Position numbers and translations under genes: made by a program. The notes under the pieces were generated by a model, which saw only the letters and a list, made by a program, of their open reading frames with translations, had not been told where the DNA came from and did not search any database. Positions 1 to 9,147 of a stretch of 42,372 nt of DNA are shown piece by piece. The DNA lies in assembly GCF_024642405.1 (NCBI RefSeq), contig NZ_JAHEBC010000004.1, forward strand, positions 1 to 42,372, in the 5' to 3' direction. Source of the DNA: Algoriphagus sp. (GTDB lineage Bacteria > Bacteroidota > Bacteroidia > Cytophagales > Cyclobacteriaceae). Each line of letters opens with the position of its first letter. The stretch's first letter is position 1.

Positions 1-920
1 TCAGGAGAGAGAAGCATGTACCTAAAGGTGGTCCCGATGGTGGTGATGGTGGTCGAGGTGGTCATATCATACTTCGAGGTAATTCCCAACATTGGACTTT
101 ACTGCATTTGAAATATAAAAAGCATGTAATTGCTGATTCGGGAAAAGGGGGGGAAGGTGGCAGAAGATCGGGGGCAGATGGAAAAGATATGATTCTGGAT
201 GTACCATTGGGGACAGTAGCTAAAGATGCCGAAACTGGTGAAAAGCGATGTGAAATCACAGAAGATGGGCAGGAAGTGATTTTAACTAAAGGAGGGAGAG
301 GTGGTTTAGGTAATGACCATTTCAAAACTTCAACAAATCAAGCCCCTCATTATGCTCAACCAGGAGAAGAAGGTATTGAAGAATGGATCATCCTTGAATT
401 AAAACTTCTGGCGGATGTTGGATTGGTAGGTTTTCCAAATGCTGGTAAAAGCACTTTACTTTCATCTATTTCAGCAGCAAAACCGGAAATCGGAGACTAT
501 CCGTTTACAACATTGGTTCCTAATCTTGGTGTGGTCAGTTATAGAGACGATATGTCTTTTGTTATGGCAGATATCCCGGGAATTATAGAAGGGGCTTCGG
601 AAGGAAAAGGACTTGGAATTCGCTTTTTAAGACATATTGAAAGAAATTCTATTTTATTATTTATGATTCCAGCAGATGCGCCAAGTATTAGAGAACAATA
701 TTCTGTTTTGCTTGCGGAACTTGAAAAATACAATCCCGAATTATTAGATAAGCAAAGATTGCTGGCAGTTTCAAAAGTGGACATGTTAGATGAGGAATTA
801 ATGAAAGAAATGGAGGCCGACTTGCCAGAAGGAATTCCAAGTGTGTTTATTTCTTCTGTCAGTCAATATAACTTAGACAAATTGAAAGATCTTATTTGGC
901 AGGCAATCCACCGTTCCTAA
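1..920 (+). CDS. obg: Obg family GTPase, 5' end cut by window edge
   Basis: This is a ribosome-associated GTPase involved in 50S maturation and stress control. The first complete codon is at position 3 and the frame stays open to the window edge, so roughly 25 N-terminal residues are missing. The visible start ([17 protein letters not shown]) is the glycine-rich Obg fold. The G domain follows with G1 GFPNAGKST, switch [11 protein letters not shown], a G4 motif SKVD (Ser where NKxD has Asn) and G5 SSVS. The protein ends directly after the G domain, so it has no C-terminal OCT extension. An internal TTG at 108 is not the start, because conserved Obg sequence continues upstream of it. grpE follows after 75 bp. 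Confidence 0.95.
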   Translation, partial: RREKHVPKGGPDGGDGGRGGHIILRGNSQHWTLLHLKYKKHVIADSGKGGEGGRRSGADGKDMILDVPLGTVAKDAETGEKRCEITEDGQEVILTKGGRGGLGNDHFKTSTNQAPHYAQPGEEGIEEWIILELKLLADVGLVGFPNAGKSTLLSSISAAKPEIGDYPFTTLVPNLGVVSYRDDMSFVMADIPGIIEGASEGKGLGIRFLRHIERNSILLFMIPADAPSIREQYSVLLAELEKYNPELLDKQRLLAVSKVDMLDEELMKEMEADLPEGIPSVFISSVSQYNLDKLKDLIWQAIHRS

Positions 921-995
921 GGTGTCAGATTGTCAGTTAGATCAGGATGGCAAAAATATTGTTGAAAGGGTTATGCCAACTATCGAAAAGCTAAA

Positions 996-1562
996 ATGAA
1001 AAATAAAAACGAAGTGGATAAGGAATTAGACCAAACTGAGGAGCAATTAGTCCAAGATACTCCTGAGGCTACAGAAACTATGGATGAATCTATTAAAGAG
1101 GAAGAGGTTTCTGCCGAAGAGAAACTTGCTCGAGAAGTTGCTGATCTAAAAGAAAAATATTTGCGATTATATTCTGATTTCGAAAATTTCAGAAAAAGGA
1201 GTTCGAGAGAAAGATTAGATCTAATTACGACCGCTTCAGAAGAAGTTCTAAGAGATTTGATTCCAGTAGTCGATGATTTTGAAAGAGCGATCAAAGTAAG
1301 TGAAAATCAAGAACAGGGAGAGAAAAATAAAGAGGGGAATCTACTGATTTTTCATAAATTATTAAGAATTCTTGAAAGCAAAGGACTTAAGCAGATGGAT
1401 GACCTAATCGGGAAACCATTTGATGCAGATACTCAAGAAGCTATCACACAAGTTCCTGCTCCGAGTGATGAGTTGAAAGGAAAGGTAATAGATGTTGTAG
1501 AAAAAGGTTATACGCTAGGTGATAAAGTAGTGCGTTATGCCAAAGTAGTAACAGGAGCTTAA
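996..1562 (+). CDS. grpE: GrpE nucleotide exchange factor
   Basis: GrpE is the nucleotide exchange factor of the DnaK chaperone cycle. The protein has 188 residues. The first 45 or so are acidic and low in complexity, typical of the disordered GrpE tail. A long helix follows (AEEKLAREVADLKEKYLRLY) with the conserved DFENFRKR segment. The C-terminal beta domain carries PFDADTQEAI and the end motif VVEKGYTLGDKVVRYAKV. dnaJ starts 6 bp after the stop, so the two are surely one transcript. dnaK is not in the window. I see no convincing TAnnTTTG promoter in the 75 bp after obg; the nearest is an imperfect TATTGTTG at 957-964. Confidence 0.97.
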   Translation: MKNKNEVDKELDQTEEQLVQDTPEATETMDESIKEEEVSAEEKLAREVADLKEKYLRLYSDFENFRKRSSRERLDLITTASEEVLRDLIPVVDDFERAIKVSENQEQGEKNKEGNLLIFHKLLRILESKGLKQMDDLIGKPFDADTQEAITQVPAPSDELKGKVIDVVEKGYTLGDKVVRYAKVVTGA

Positions 1563-1568
1563 AGAATT

Positions 1569-2681
1569 ATGGCAAAAAGAGATTATTACGAAGTATTGGG
1601 TGTTTCAAAATCTGCTTCTGCAGAAGAGATTAAGAAAGCATATAGAAAGCTTGCTATTAAATACCATCCGGATAAAAACCCTGATAATGCTGAAGCAGAA
1701 GATAAATTTAAAGAGGCAGCTGAAGCCTATGAAGTCTTAAGTAACCAAGAAAAACGTCAAAGATATGATCAGTTCGGTCATCAGGGCATGTCTGGAAACG
1801 GAGGCTTTGGAGGAGGCGGTATGAACATGGAAGATATCTTCTCTCAATTTGGTGATATTTTTGGAGGAGGTGGCTTTGGTTCATTCTTTGGCGGAGCTGG
1901 TGGAGGCGGAGGCCGAAGAACTAAAAAAGGAACAAACCTTCGCGTAAAACTTAAATTGTCTCTTGCTGAAGTTGCCAACGGAGTTGAAAAGAAAATCAAA
2001 GTAAAAAGACATGTAGTAGCTGCTGGGGTAACTTTCAAAAATTGCTCAACCTGTCAGGGATCTGGGCAAATTAAGAAGGTAGTAAATACGATGCTTGGTC
2101 AAATGGTATCCGCGAGTACTTGTTCAGTTTGCGGGGGCAGCGGTCAAATAGTCGATAAAAAGCCTGCTGAAGCAGATGCTAGGGGTTTAGTTATAAAAGA
2201 AGAAGTCATTTCTATTAATATCCCAGGAGGTGTTGCTGAGGGAATGCAATTGAGCATGTCTGGAAAAGGCAATGAAATTCCTGGAGGAATAGCTGGAGAC
2301 CTTTTGATTGTAATAGAGGAGATCGAAGATGAAATACTTCAAAGAGACGGTAATAATGTCATATTTGACTTATTTGTTTCTTTCGTAGATGCTGCTTTAG
2401 GATCTTCCATTGAAGTTCCGACTATCGATGGTAAAGTAAAAATAAAAATTGATCCAGGAACACAGAGTGGCAAGATGCTTCGCTTGAAAGGAAAAGGAAT
2501 TAAAGATATTAACGGTTACAGTAAAGGTGATCAATTAATTATGGTCAATGTTTGGACACCAACTCAATTGTCCCGAGATGAGAGAGAAACACTGGAGAGC
2601 CTAAGAGAATCTGATAACTTTAGACCCGATCCAGGGAAATCAGACAAATCTTTCTTCGATAAAATGAAAGAGTTTTTCTAA
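1569..2681 (+). CDS. dnaJ: DnaJ co-chaperone with only one zinc centre
   Basis: DnaJ is the Hsp40 partner of DnaK, and this one has 370 residues. The J domain has HPD at 33-35, followed by a Gly/Phe-rich stretch at about 72-115. The central domain normally holds four CxxCxGxG repeats. Only two remain: Cys159/Cys162 and Cys185/Cys188, matching the second and third repeats, which build zinc centre II. The places expected for repeats one and four (about 147-155 and 198-206) contain no cysteine (KRHVVAAG and KPAEADARG). The C-terminal substrate-binding domains look complete. Length, J domain and Gly/Phe region mark a full class A-derived DnaJ rather than CbpA, which lacks the whole zinc domain. 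It is cotranscribed with grpE and followed by a terminator at 2693. Confidence 0.95.
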   Translation: MAKRDYYEVLGVSKSASAEEIKKAYRKLAIKYHPDKNPDNAEAEDKFKEAAEAYEVLSNQEKRQRYDQFGHQGMSGNGGFGGGGMNMEDIFSQFGDIFGGGGFGSFFGGAGGGGGRRTKKGTNLRVKLKLSLAEVANGVEKKIKVKRHVVAAGVTFKNCSTCQGSGQIKKVVNTMLGQMVSASTCSVCGGSGQIVDKKPAEADARGLVIKEEVISINIPGGVAEGMQLSMSGKGNEIPGGIAGDLLIVIEEIEDEILQRDGNNVIFDLFVSFVDAALGSSIEVPTIDGKVKIKIDPGTQSGKMLRLKGKGIKDINGYSKGDQLIMVNVWTPTQLSRDERETLESLRESDNFRPDPGKSDKSFFDKMKEFF

Positions 2682-2692
2682 AATTATAAATT

Positions 2693-2718
2693 AGCCGGAA
2701 TCAATTCTGGCTTTTTTT
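2693..2718 (+). terminator. Rho-independent terminator after grpE-dnaJ
   Basis: An 8-bp stem AGCCGGAA/TTCTGGCT (one G-T pair) with a TCAA loop is followed by a run of seven T. It sits 12 bp after the dnaJ stop. Confidence 0.85.
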
Positions 2719-2762
2719 ATATTTTTAAAAACCTTTTTAAAGTCGCCTCGTAACCTATCGGT

Positions 2763-3650
2763 ATGCTTAGAAAATTGTGTCTACTGTTTCTGGGAGTTAT
2801 TGGATGTGTAGGTGTGAGTAAGGCACAGCTGGTGAAAGAGTTCAAAATAAGTGAGAAAAAGGGGTATGAGGTCGTACATCTCATGTTTTCTTCTTACAAA
2901 AGTACAACTCTGGTCAAGCGAATTAGATCCATGGAACCACTATATGTTCATGGTCACCTTCAAAAAACAAATATCCTCCCAGTATTTTCTTATGAGATAA
3001 AAAATAATATTCTTGAATCTACCTTAGAGCATAAAAATGTAGAATCAGATAATCTGGGAAAAAGTATTACTTCTAAAATCTTCTCTGGAAATAGTTCTGA
3101 TTTTGACCATACCTGGGATTTGGGTTTAGCTTCAAATTTTGTTTATAACCTGGATTTCAATTTGGGTATGGGTAAAACTGAAATAGATTTAGCCCAGTTA
3201 CCAATAAGTAATCTTAAGGTTCATAGTGCCAGTGCTGATATCCTGATTAATTATGGATCTAAAGATCCGAATCAAGTTCAAATGGATACTTTATTGGTAA
3301 CCCTCAATATGGGTACCATTGAGATCGATGATGCCAATTACACCAATGCTTCAAAGATGATTTTTGAAGTCAATTATGGCTCCCTTAATTTAAATTTTTC
3401 AGACGGAATGCCATCCATGTGTCATGTCATTGCAGCTGTAGGAGCAGGGTCTCTTAATTTGAACTTACCTGATGAATCTTATCCGATCAAGATTCGAATG
3501 AAAACTACGGCCATGTGTAGGACAACTCTACCGAAATATCTCAAAACTATCGACAAACACACTTATATTACCAAAGGATATAAAGAATCTGACCCTAGAT
3601 TGCTAGAACTTATTCTGGATGTAGGAGTCGGTTCTTTGACGATAGAATAG
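2763..3650 (+). CDS. Secreted beta-repeat (toast-rack/LiaF-like) hypothetical protein
   Basis: I do not recognise a specific family member. The 295-residue protein starts with a signal peptide (MLRKLCLLFLGVIGCVGVSKAQ, cleavage near residue 21), so it is exported. From about residue 120 it contains repeated short beta-strand units alternating a glycine with strand residues: NLGMGKTEIDLAQL, NMGTIEIDDANY, NYGSLNLNFSDG, GAGSLNLNLPDE and GVGSLTIE. This ladder resembles the toast_rack/LiaF C-terminal or DUF4097 type right-handed beta fold. Such domains are common in bacterial envelope-stress proteins, but that role is inference here. The ABC ATPase gene starts 12 bp downstream and probably shares the transcript. 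There is no lipobox, so it is likely periplasmic or outer-surface rather than a lipoprotein. Confidence 0.6.
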   Translation: MLRKLCLLFLGVIGCVGVSKAQLVKEFKISEKKGYEVVHLMFSSYKSTTLVKRIRSMEPLYVHGHLQKTNILPVFSYEIKNNILESTLEHKNVESDNLGKSITSKIFSGNSSDFDHTWDLGLASNFVYNLDFNLGMGKTEIDLAQLPISNLKVHSASADILINYGSKDPNQVQMDTLLVTLNMGTIEIDDANYTNASKMIFEVNYGSLNLNFSDGMPSMCHVIAAVGAGSLNLNLPDESYPIKIRMKTTAMCRTTLPKYLKTIDKHTYITKGYKESDPRLLELILDVGVGSLTIE

Positions 3651-3662
3651 TTTTTTGGCTCT

Positions 3663-4556
3663 ATGCTTCAAATAAAGAACCTCAATAAATCTTACGGACC
3701 AAATAAAGCACTTAGTCAAATTGACTTAGATGTGCCAAAAGGAGTGATCTTTGGATTGTTAGGTCCTAATGGTGCGGGTAAGACAACTTTGATCAGAATA
3801 ATCAATCAAATTATTGAAGGGGATTCAGGTGAGATTTATTTAAATAACGAAGTTTTAAACCCTTCTCATATTTCCAAAATTGGATATTTGCCCGAAGAAA
3901 GGGGCTTATATAAAAAAATGAAGGTCTGGGATCAGTTGATTTATTTTGCCAGGCTCAAAGGTCTGAGTCATTCAGAAGCAAAAGCTAAAATAAATTATTG
4001 GTTAGAAAAACTGGAAATAAGTTCCTGGAAGGAAAAAAAGATTGAGGATCTATCGAAAGGAATGGCTCAAAAGGTTCAGTTTATCTCTACCGTCATCCAT
4101 GAACCTCCCTTACTTATTTTGGATGAACCTTTTTCTGGTTTTGATCCAGTAAATGCTGAATTAATAAAAAATGAAATTCTGGAATTAAAAGAAACCGGAA
4201 CTACGGTAATTTTAAGTACACACCGGATGGAGTCAGTAGAGCTTCTTTGTGATCAAGTGGCAATGATTAATCGGTCAAAAAAAATCTTGGATGGAACAAT
4301 TCGTCAAGTAAAGAAAAGCTTTAGACCAGAGGTATACTGCGTCACATTGGGCGATCTGAAACAGTTAATTCCACAAGAGTGGATTGCAAAAGAAGATGAA
4401 GATAATTATACGTTTACTTTGCCATTGAGTGGCAAAAGCCCAAATGAATTGCTAAGTGAATTGATGCAATATGGAGAAGTGAAGCAATTTAAAGAAGTGG
4501 TACCAACAATGGAGGAAATTTTTATTCATCAAGTTAAGAACAACCAAAATGGATAA
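3663..4556 (+). CDS. ABC-2 type exporter, ATP-binding subunit (NatA-like)
   Basis: This is the ATPase half of an ABC exporter, with 297 residues. Visible motifs are Walker A GPNGAGKTT (Lys40), Q-loop region GYLPEERGLYKKM near 75-86, signature LSKGM at 130-134 (a LSGGQ variant common in NatA-like proteins), Walker B LLILDEP at 150-156 and the H-loop STHRME. A C-terminal extension of about 80 residues after the ATPase core is usual for this subfamily. The gene overlaps the permease gene by 8 bp, which indicates translational coupling and one complex. NatA (sodium export) is the closest named type, but the substrate cannot be read from sequence. Confidence 0.9.
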   Translation: MLQIKNLNKSYGPNKALSQIDLDVPKGVIFGLLGPNGAGKTTLIRIINQIIEGDSGEIYLNNEVLNPSHISKIGYLPEERGLYKKMKVWDQLIYFARLKGLSHSEAKAKINYWLEKLEISSWKEKKIEDLSKGMAQKVQFISTVIHEPPLLILDEPFSGFDPVNAELIKNEILELKETGTTVILSTHRMESVELLCDQVAMINRSKKILDGTIRQVKKSFRPEVYCVTLGDLKQLIPQEWIAKEDEDNYTFTLPLSGKSPNELLSELMQYGEVKQFKEVVPTMEEIFIHQVKNNQNG

Positions 4557-5856
4557 AATTTGGCTGGTTATTCAAAGGGAATACTTGGCAAGGGTTAAAA
4601 AGAAGTCATTTCTGTTAGCCACTTTGATCACTCCTTTAATATTTCCCGCAATCATGGGAGTATTTGTTTGGATTTCTTTGGAAGATAAGAGCTCTCAGGC
4701 TTTGAGAATTATTGAAGTTGTGGATGAAAACAAAATGTTTTTCCTAGAAAGCTCCGAGCAATATGCCTTCTCTTTTTCTGATACCAACTTGGAAGAAGGT
4801 AAAAAGATGGTACTAGATGGGAATCGATATGGATTTCTTTACATCCCTGAATTTAATTTGGAGGATCCTTCCGGGATAGTTTTTTACGGAGAGGATAATC
4901 CAAGCATCAACTTAATCTCCTATTTGGAAAATAATCTCGGGAAGAAGATTGAAGAACAGCGTTTATTTGAGAGTGGAATAGATCCGAAAATCATTAATGA
5001 AGTTCGTACGAGGGTGGGAATAAAGTCTATCACATTAGATGATCAAGGTGAGGAAACAGTTAATGACGCTACAGTAAATTATGCGCTAGGCTTTCTCACC
5101 GGTATTTTGATTTACATTTTCATTTTCGTTTATGGTAATCAAATCATGCAGGGTGTGATTGAAGAGAAATCTAGCAGGATTGTGGAAATTCTTGTCTCCT
5201 CATTGAAACCTTTTCAACTGATGCTTGGGAAAATTGTTGGAATTGGAGCAGTGGGATTAACTCAATTTTTGATTTGGGTTTTATTGATAGGAACACTTTC
5301 AACAATTGTCATTGGATATCTTGGGATGCAAATGCCACAACAAACAGCGATGGAAATGGCAAACCCTGAATTCACCAATAGTATGCCTCAAAGTGATGTT
5401 TCAGAAATATTACAGGTTATTTCGGGTATAGATTTTTTGGGACTAGTACTAAGTTTCTTGTTTTATTTCCTTGGAGGCTATCTTCTTTATGGAGCTTTAT
5501 TTGCAGCTATCGGTTCGGCAGTGGAGGCTCCTTCTGAAGCGCAGCAATTTATGTTTCCGGTCACTATTCCATTAATTGTTGCATATATGGGGTTATTTGT
5601 TTTTGTTTTAAACGACCCAGATAGCAACACATCATTTTGGCTTTCTGTGATCCCCTTAACATCCCCAATTGCGATGATGGGAAGAATCAGCTATGGGGTT
5701 CCTTGGACTGATTTAGCCCTTTCCATGTCCTTGTTGATCGGAGGGTTTTTATTTACGACATGGATGGCTGGGAAAATTTATAGAATTGGTATCCTGATGC
5801 ATGGAACAAAACCTTCCTACAAGGTCCTTTGGAAATGGATAAGAACAAGCCAATAA
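4549..5856 (+). CDS. ABC-2 type permease (NatB-like)
   Basis: This is the membrane subunit of the exporter, with 435 residues. One N-terminal membrane segment (FLLATLITPLIFPAIMGVFV, about 22-41) is followed by a large extracytoplasmic domain to about residue 175. A C-terminal bundle of five or more membrane helices completes it, with the conserved VIEEKSSRIVEILVSSLKP segment typical of the NatB/COG1668 family. The start overlaps the upstream ATPase by 8 bp. A terminator follows 13 bp after the stop, closing the unit that begins with the secreted protein at 2763. The exported substrate is unknown. Confidence 0.88.
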   Translation: MDKIWLVIQREYLARVKKKSFLLATLITPLIFPAIMGVFVWISLEDKSSQALRIIEVVDENKMFFLESSEQYAFSFSDTNLEEGKKMVLDGNRYGFLYIPEFNLEDPSGIVFYGEDNPSINLISYLENNLGKKIEEQRLFESGIDPKIINEVRTRVGIKSITLDDQGEETVNDATVNYALGFLTGILIYIFIFVYGNQIMQGVIEEKSSRIVEILVSSLKPFQLMLGKIVGIGAVGLTQFLIWVLLIGTLSTIVIGYLGMQMPQQTAMEMANPEFTNSMPQSDVSEILQVISGIDFLGLVLSFLFYFLGGYLLYGALFAAIGSAVEAPSEAQQFMFPVTIPLIVAYMGLFVFVLNDPDSNTSFWLSVIPLTSPIAMMGRISYGVPWTDLALSMSLLIGGFLFTTWMAGKIYRIGILMHGTKPSYKVLWKWIRTSQ

Positions 5857-5869
5857 GCAATAATGAATC

Positions 5870-5909
5870 AAAAAACCTCTTATAGTATTAAAAAAAATGA
5901 GGTTTTTTT
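5870..5909 (+). terminator. Terminator after the ABC exporter genes
   Basis: The 10-bp stem AAAAAACCTC/GAGGTTTTTT (5870-5879 with 5899-5908) has a 19-nt loop, and its T-rich 3' arm doubles as the U tract. The rest of the 226-bp gap up to 6083 is AT-rich. Its only -7-like sequence is the imperfect TAACTTTA at 6059-6066. Confidence 0.7.
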
Positions 5910-6082
5910 AGAGCAAAATTACTTTCAGTATTGATTCCGATGAAAGTCCATTTTTTTAGCTTGATGTATTAAAGCTTAAATTGAAAAATAGACTAATTTA
6001 GGTGCCAGTGTATTATTTGATTGAAAGGACTATACGATCTTTCAGTTTGCGCAGTTGGTAACTTTAGTACTTTATTTAAAGA

Positions 6083-7318
6083 ATGAAAAATCGTTTCCAA
6101 GATCTAACTACACTTGACCTTTATAAGAACAGAAAACAAGTAAAATGGCTTGTGGTTTTTGTTTCGATTATAATTGGAGGCGGATCTATATTGTATACCA
6201 ATATTCTTGTGGAGGAACTTAGAGAGCGGGAGAGGCGACAAATTGAGTTACTTTCATCCGCTTTGGAGTATGCTGCATCAACCGCTGAAAACCTCACTTT
6301 TATTAATCAGGAAATTATTCAGCAAAATTATTCCATACCAATCATTATGGTGGATGCAGCCGGAGAACCTATTGAATTCAGAAATATTATTTTCAAAGCA
6401 AATGCAAATAATGAGGACTCGGTTAAAACCTTAACTTCAGAGTTAGCTGAAATGATGGAAGAATACGAGCCAATACTTCTTCGTGAGGCAGATATACAAG
6501 TTTATTATAGAAATTCAGAACTGCTTACAAATTTGAAATACTACCCCTATGTTCAATTAGCAGTTATATTGTTATTTGGGGTATTAGCTTATACTCTTTT
6601 TAATCAAAGTAAAATTTCAGAGCAAAATCGCGTTTGGGCAGGTCTTACGAAAGAAACTGCCCATCAATTGGGTACTCCAATTGCTTCCTTGATGGCTTGG
6701 ATTGACTATTTGAGAAACTCTCCTGTTTGGGAAGAAAACAAGGAAATCATCTCAGAAATGGATAAAGATGTGGTGAAACTGAGGATGGTAACGGAGCGTT
6801 TTAGCAGTATTGGAAGTAAGCCGGTAATACAGCCTGAAAACCTCTTTTATAGTCTGGAAGAGACCGTCAATTACCTACGGCCCAGGATTTCTACCAAAGT
6901 TGATATGAAAATCAATTCCGATTCCAAAGATTTGGAGGCTATGATGAACAAACCACTCTTTGAATGGGTCATCGAAAATATCTGCAAGAATGCCGTTGAT
7001 GCCATGAAAGGCAAAGGTTCTATAAGCATTGACGTAATTCAGGATTCGGATAAGTTTGTGATTGTAGATATCACAGATACCGGCAAAGGAATGGAGAAGA
7101 AAATGTACAAGAAAGTCTTTAATCCTGGATTTTCTACTCGTCAGCGGGGTTGGGGCTTAGGTTTAACTCTTGCCAAAAGAATAATCGAAGGATATCATGG
7201 AGGTAAAATTTTCGTCAAGCACTCAGAACTAGGTGTTGGGACAACATTCCGAATCGTCTTGCATAGTACTATTGAAGGTGCTTCACAGTTTGTGACAGAA
7301 GGAATCTTGGAATATTAA
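6083..7318 (+). CDS. Membrane sensor histidine kinase, orphan
   Basis: This is a membrane-bound sensor kinase of 411 residues. TM1 lies at about 21-43 and TM2 at about 155-175, bracketing a periplasmic domain of about 110 residues without an obvious PAS or CACHE signature. The H box is ETAHQLGTPIASL with His194; the leucine-glycine after the His-Gln (HQLGTP rather than HELRTP) is a form I know from a conserved Bacteroidota kinase family. The ATPase domain has an N box (ENICKNAVDAM), G1 (DTGKGM) and G2 (GWGLGL). There is no HAMP domain and no response regulator gene beside it. It stands alone between the ABC exporter terminator and prfC, so its partner must lie elsewhere. Confidence 0.9.
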   Translation: MKNRFQDLTTLDLYKNRKQVKWLVVFVSIIIGGGSILYTNILVEELRERERRQIELLSSALEYAASTAENLTFINQEIIQQNYSIPIIMVDAAGEPIEFRNIIFKANANNEDSVKTLTSELAEMMEEYEPILLREADIQVYYRNSELLTNLKYYPYVQLAVILLFGVLAYTLFNQSKISEQNRVWAGLTKETAHQLGTPIASLMAWIDYLRNSPVWEENKEIISEMDKDVVKLRMVTERFSSIGSKPVIQPENLFYSLEETVNYLRPRISTKVDMKINSDSKDLEAMMNKPLFEWVIENICKNAVDAMKGKGSISIDVIQDSDKFVIVDITDTGKGMEKKMYKKVFNPGFSTRQRGWGLGLTLAKRIIEGYHGGKIFVKHSELGVGTTFRIVLHSTIEGASQFVTEGILEY

Positions 7319-7480
7319 GGATTTACGATTTCGGATCTACGATTTACGAAATCTTTGATAGAGTTAACCAACAACTATTATCCTGAGCTTTTTGAAGAAA
7401 TCGAATAAAGATAATATTAAAGGCAAAGATTGAGGTGCCAATTGAACTCGTAAATCCAAATTCGTAATTCGTGAATTCTT
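7319..7480 (+). repeat. Decayed intergenic repeat with inverted ends
   Basis: GGATTTACGA at 7319-7328 is repeated inverted as TCGTAAATCC at 7448-7457. Around each end, short variants of ATTTACGAA/TTCGTAAT recur (7321-7350 and 7448-7472). Between them lies TATCCTGAGCTTTTTGAAG (7379-7397), which resembles the TCATCCTGAGC...GAAGGA motif widespread between genes in Bacteroidota. No coding potential is visible. I read it as a degraded REP/MITE-like element. Confidence 0.45.
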
Positions 7481-7497
7481 TCCACCTATTTTTTCCC

Positions 7498-7505
7498 TAC
7501 CTTTG
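7498..7505 (+). promoter_or_regulatory. Bacteroidota -7 element for prfC
   Basis: TACCTTTG is a perfect TAnnTTTG match 22 bp upstream of the ATG at 7527. No TTTG -33 box is evident. The element covers the alternative TTG start at 7503 and so argues for the ATG at 7527. Confidence 0.6.
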
Positions 7506-7526
7506 CCCCCTAATTTGACACCTCCG

Positions 7527-9107
7527 ATGAGTTTGAAAGAAGAAATCCAGAAGCGTAGAACCTTTGCTATTATTGCTCACCCTGATGCAGGAAAGACTAC
7601 TTTGACTGAAAAGTTGTTGCTTTTTGGTGGAGCAATCCAAACAGCCGGCGCAGTGAAATCGAATAAAATCGATACTGCAACCAAATCAGATTGGATGGCA
7701 ATTGAGAAGCAAAGAGGTATTTCTGTAGCTACCTCGGTGATGGGTTTCGAATACAAAGACGTTAAAATCAATTTACTTGATACTCCTGGTCACCAGGACT
7801 TTGCGGAAGATACTTACAGGACTTTGACCGCGGTCGATTCAGTAATTATGGTAATCGACTGTGTGAAAGGGGTGGAGATGCAGACAGAAAAACTAATGGA
7901 AGTTTGCCGGATGAGAAATACACCTGTCATCTGTTTTATCAACAAATTAGATAGAGAAGGTCGAGATCCCTACGAACTGATTGAAGAAGTGGAGCAGAAG
8001 TTGAATATTCAATGTCATCCACTTTCTTGGCCAATTGGGATGGGGAAAAGTTTCAAAGGTGTTTATAATCTATTCGATCATAAGCTCAATCTTTTTACTC
8101 CTTCCCAAAGAAAGCTGAGCGATGTACGTCAAGAATTTGAAGATGTTCAAGATCCAGCGTTGGATGAGTTGATTGGGAAGAGCTTTGCAAATCAGCTTCG
8201 TGAAGATGTGGAATTGATTGAAGGAGTTTATCCTGAATTTGATACGAGGGAGTATTTGGAAGGAAAAGTTGCTCCAGTTTTCTTTGGCTCCGCTGTGAAT
8301 AATTTCGGGATCAATGAGATGCTGGATACCTTTATCAAAATTGCTCCAGCTCCAAAAAGTAGAAATACTGAAGATCGTGAAGTGATGCCGGATGAAAAGA
8401 AATTCTCTGGCTTTATTTTTAAGATCCACGCCAATATGGATCCAAATCACCGAAATAGAATTGCATTCTTAAGAATCTGTTCTGGGAAATTTGAAAGAAA
8501 TAAACCTTACAATCACGTTCGTGGGCCAAAGCCTTTGCGCTTCTCCAATGTAACCCAGTTTATGGCTCAAGATAAAGAAATGATCGACGAGGCATTTCCT
8601 GGTGATATTGTAGGTCTTTACGATACCGGGAATCTGAAAATAGGCGATACGCTGACAGAAGGAGAAAATATGCAGTTTGTTGGTATTCCTAGTTTCTCAC
8701 CGGAAATTTTCCGGGAAGTGGTAAACAAAGATGCTATGAAAACCAAGCAATTGGAAAAAGGTCTTCAGCAATTGATGGAGGAAGGAGTAGCGCAATTGTT
8801 CACCTTCGATATGGGTTCCAGAAAAGTGGTTGGGACAGTCGGGCAACTTCAGTTTGAAGTAATCCAGTTCCGATTGAAAAACGAATACAATGCTACCGTA
8901 GAGTTTCACCCGATGAACCTGTACAAAGCTTGCTGGATCACAAGCAAGGACAAAAAGCAACTGGAAGAATTTGTCCGCTCCAAAAACCGTCACATCGCTC
9001 ATGACAAAGATGGCAAGCTGGTCTTTATGGCTGAGTCAAAAGCTTGGCTTCAGATGGTCATGGATAATTATCCTGAGATAGAGTTCCATTTCACTTCGGA
9101 TATTTGA
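7527..9107 (+). CDS. prfC: Peptide chain release factor 3
   Basis: RF3 is a translational GTPase that recycles RF1/RF2 from the ribosome. The protein has 526 residues from the ATG at 7527 ([16 protein letters not shown]). G-domain motifs are AHPDAGKTT (G1), the RGISV switch, DTPGHQDF (G3) and NKLD (G4). RF3-specific features include [16 protein letters not shown] and the C-terminal [12 protein letters not shown]...EYNATVEF. The frame opens upstream at a TTG at 7503, but that codon lies inside the -7 promoter element, so the longer form is unlikely. A terminator begins 6 bp after the stop. The converging ade gene ends at 9146. Confidence 0.96.
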   Translation: MSLKEEIQKRRTFAIIAHPDAGKTTLTEKLLLFGGAIQTAGAVKSNKIDTATKSDWMAIEKQRGISVATSVMGFEYKDVKINLLDTPGHQDFAEDTYRTLTAVDSVIMVIDCVKGVEMQTEKLMEVCRMRNTPVICFINKLDREGRDPYELIEEVEQKLNIQCHPLSWPIGMGKSFKGVYNLFDHKLNLFTPSQRKLSDVRQEFEDVQDPALDELIGKSFANQLREDVELIEGVYPEFDTREYLEGKVAPVFFGSAVNNFGINEMLDTFIKIAPAPKSRNTEDREVMPDEKKFSGFIFKIHANMDPNHRNRIAFLRICSGKFERNKPYNHVRGPKPLRFSNVTQFMAQDKEMIDEAFPGDIVGLYDTGNLKIGDTLTEGENMQFVGIPSFSPEIFREVVNKDAMKTKQLEKGLQQLMEEGVAQLFTFDMGSRKVVGTVGQLQFEVIQFRLKNEYNATVEFHPMNLYKACWITSKDKKQLEEFVRSKNRHIAHDKDGKLVFMAESKAWLQMVMDNYPEIEFHFTSDI

Positions 9108-9112
9108 TAATG

Positions 9113-9147
9113 AACCCTCCATGTTTTCAAGATCTGGAGGGTTTTTT
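9113..9147 (+). terminator. Terminator after prfC
   Basis: The stem AACCCTCCA/TGGAGGGTT (9113-9121 with 9135-9143) is followed by a T run at 9142-9147. It overlaps the last codons and stop of the converging ade gene. There is no T run on the minus side, so it works for prfC only. Confidence 0.88.
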
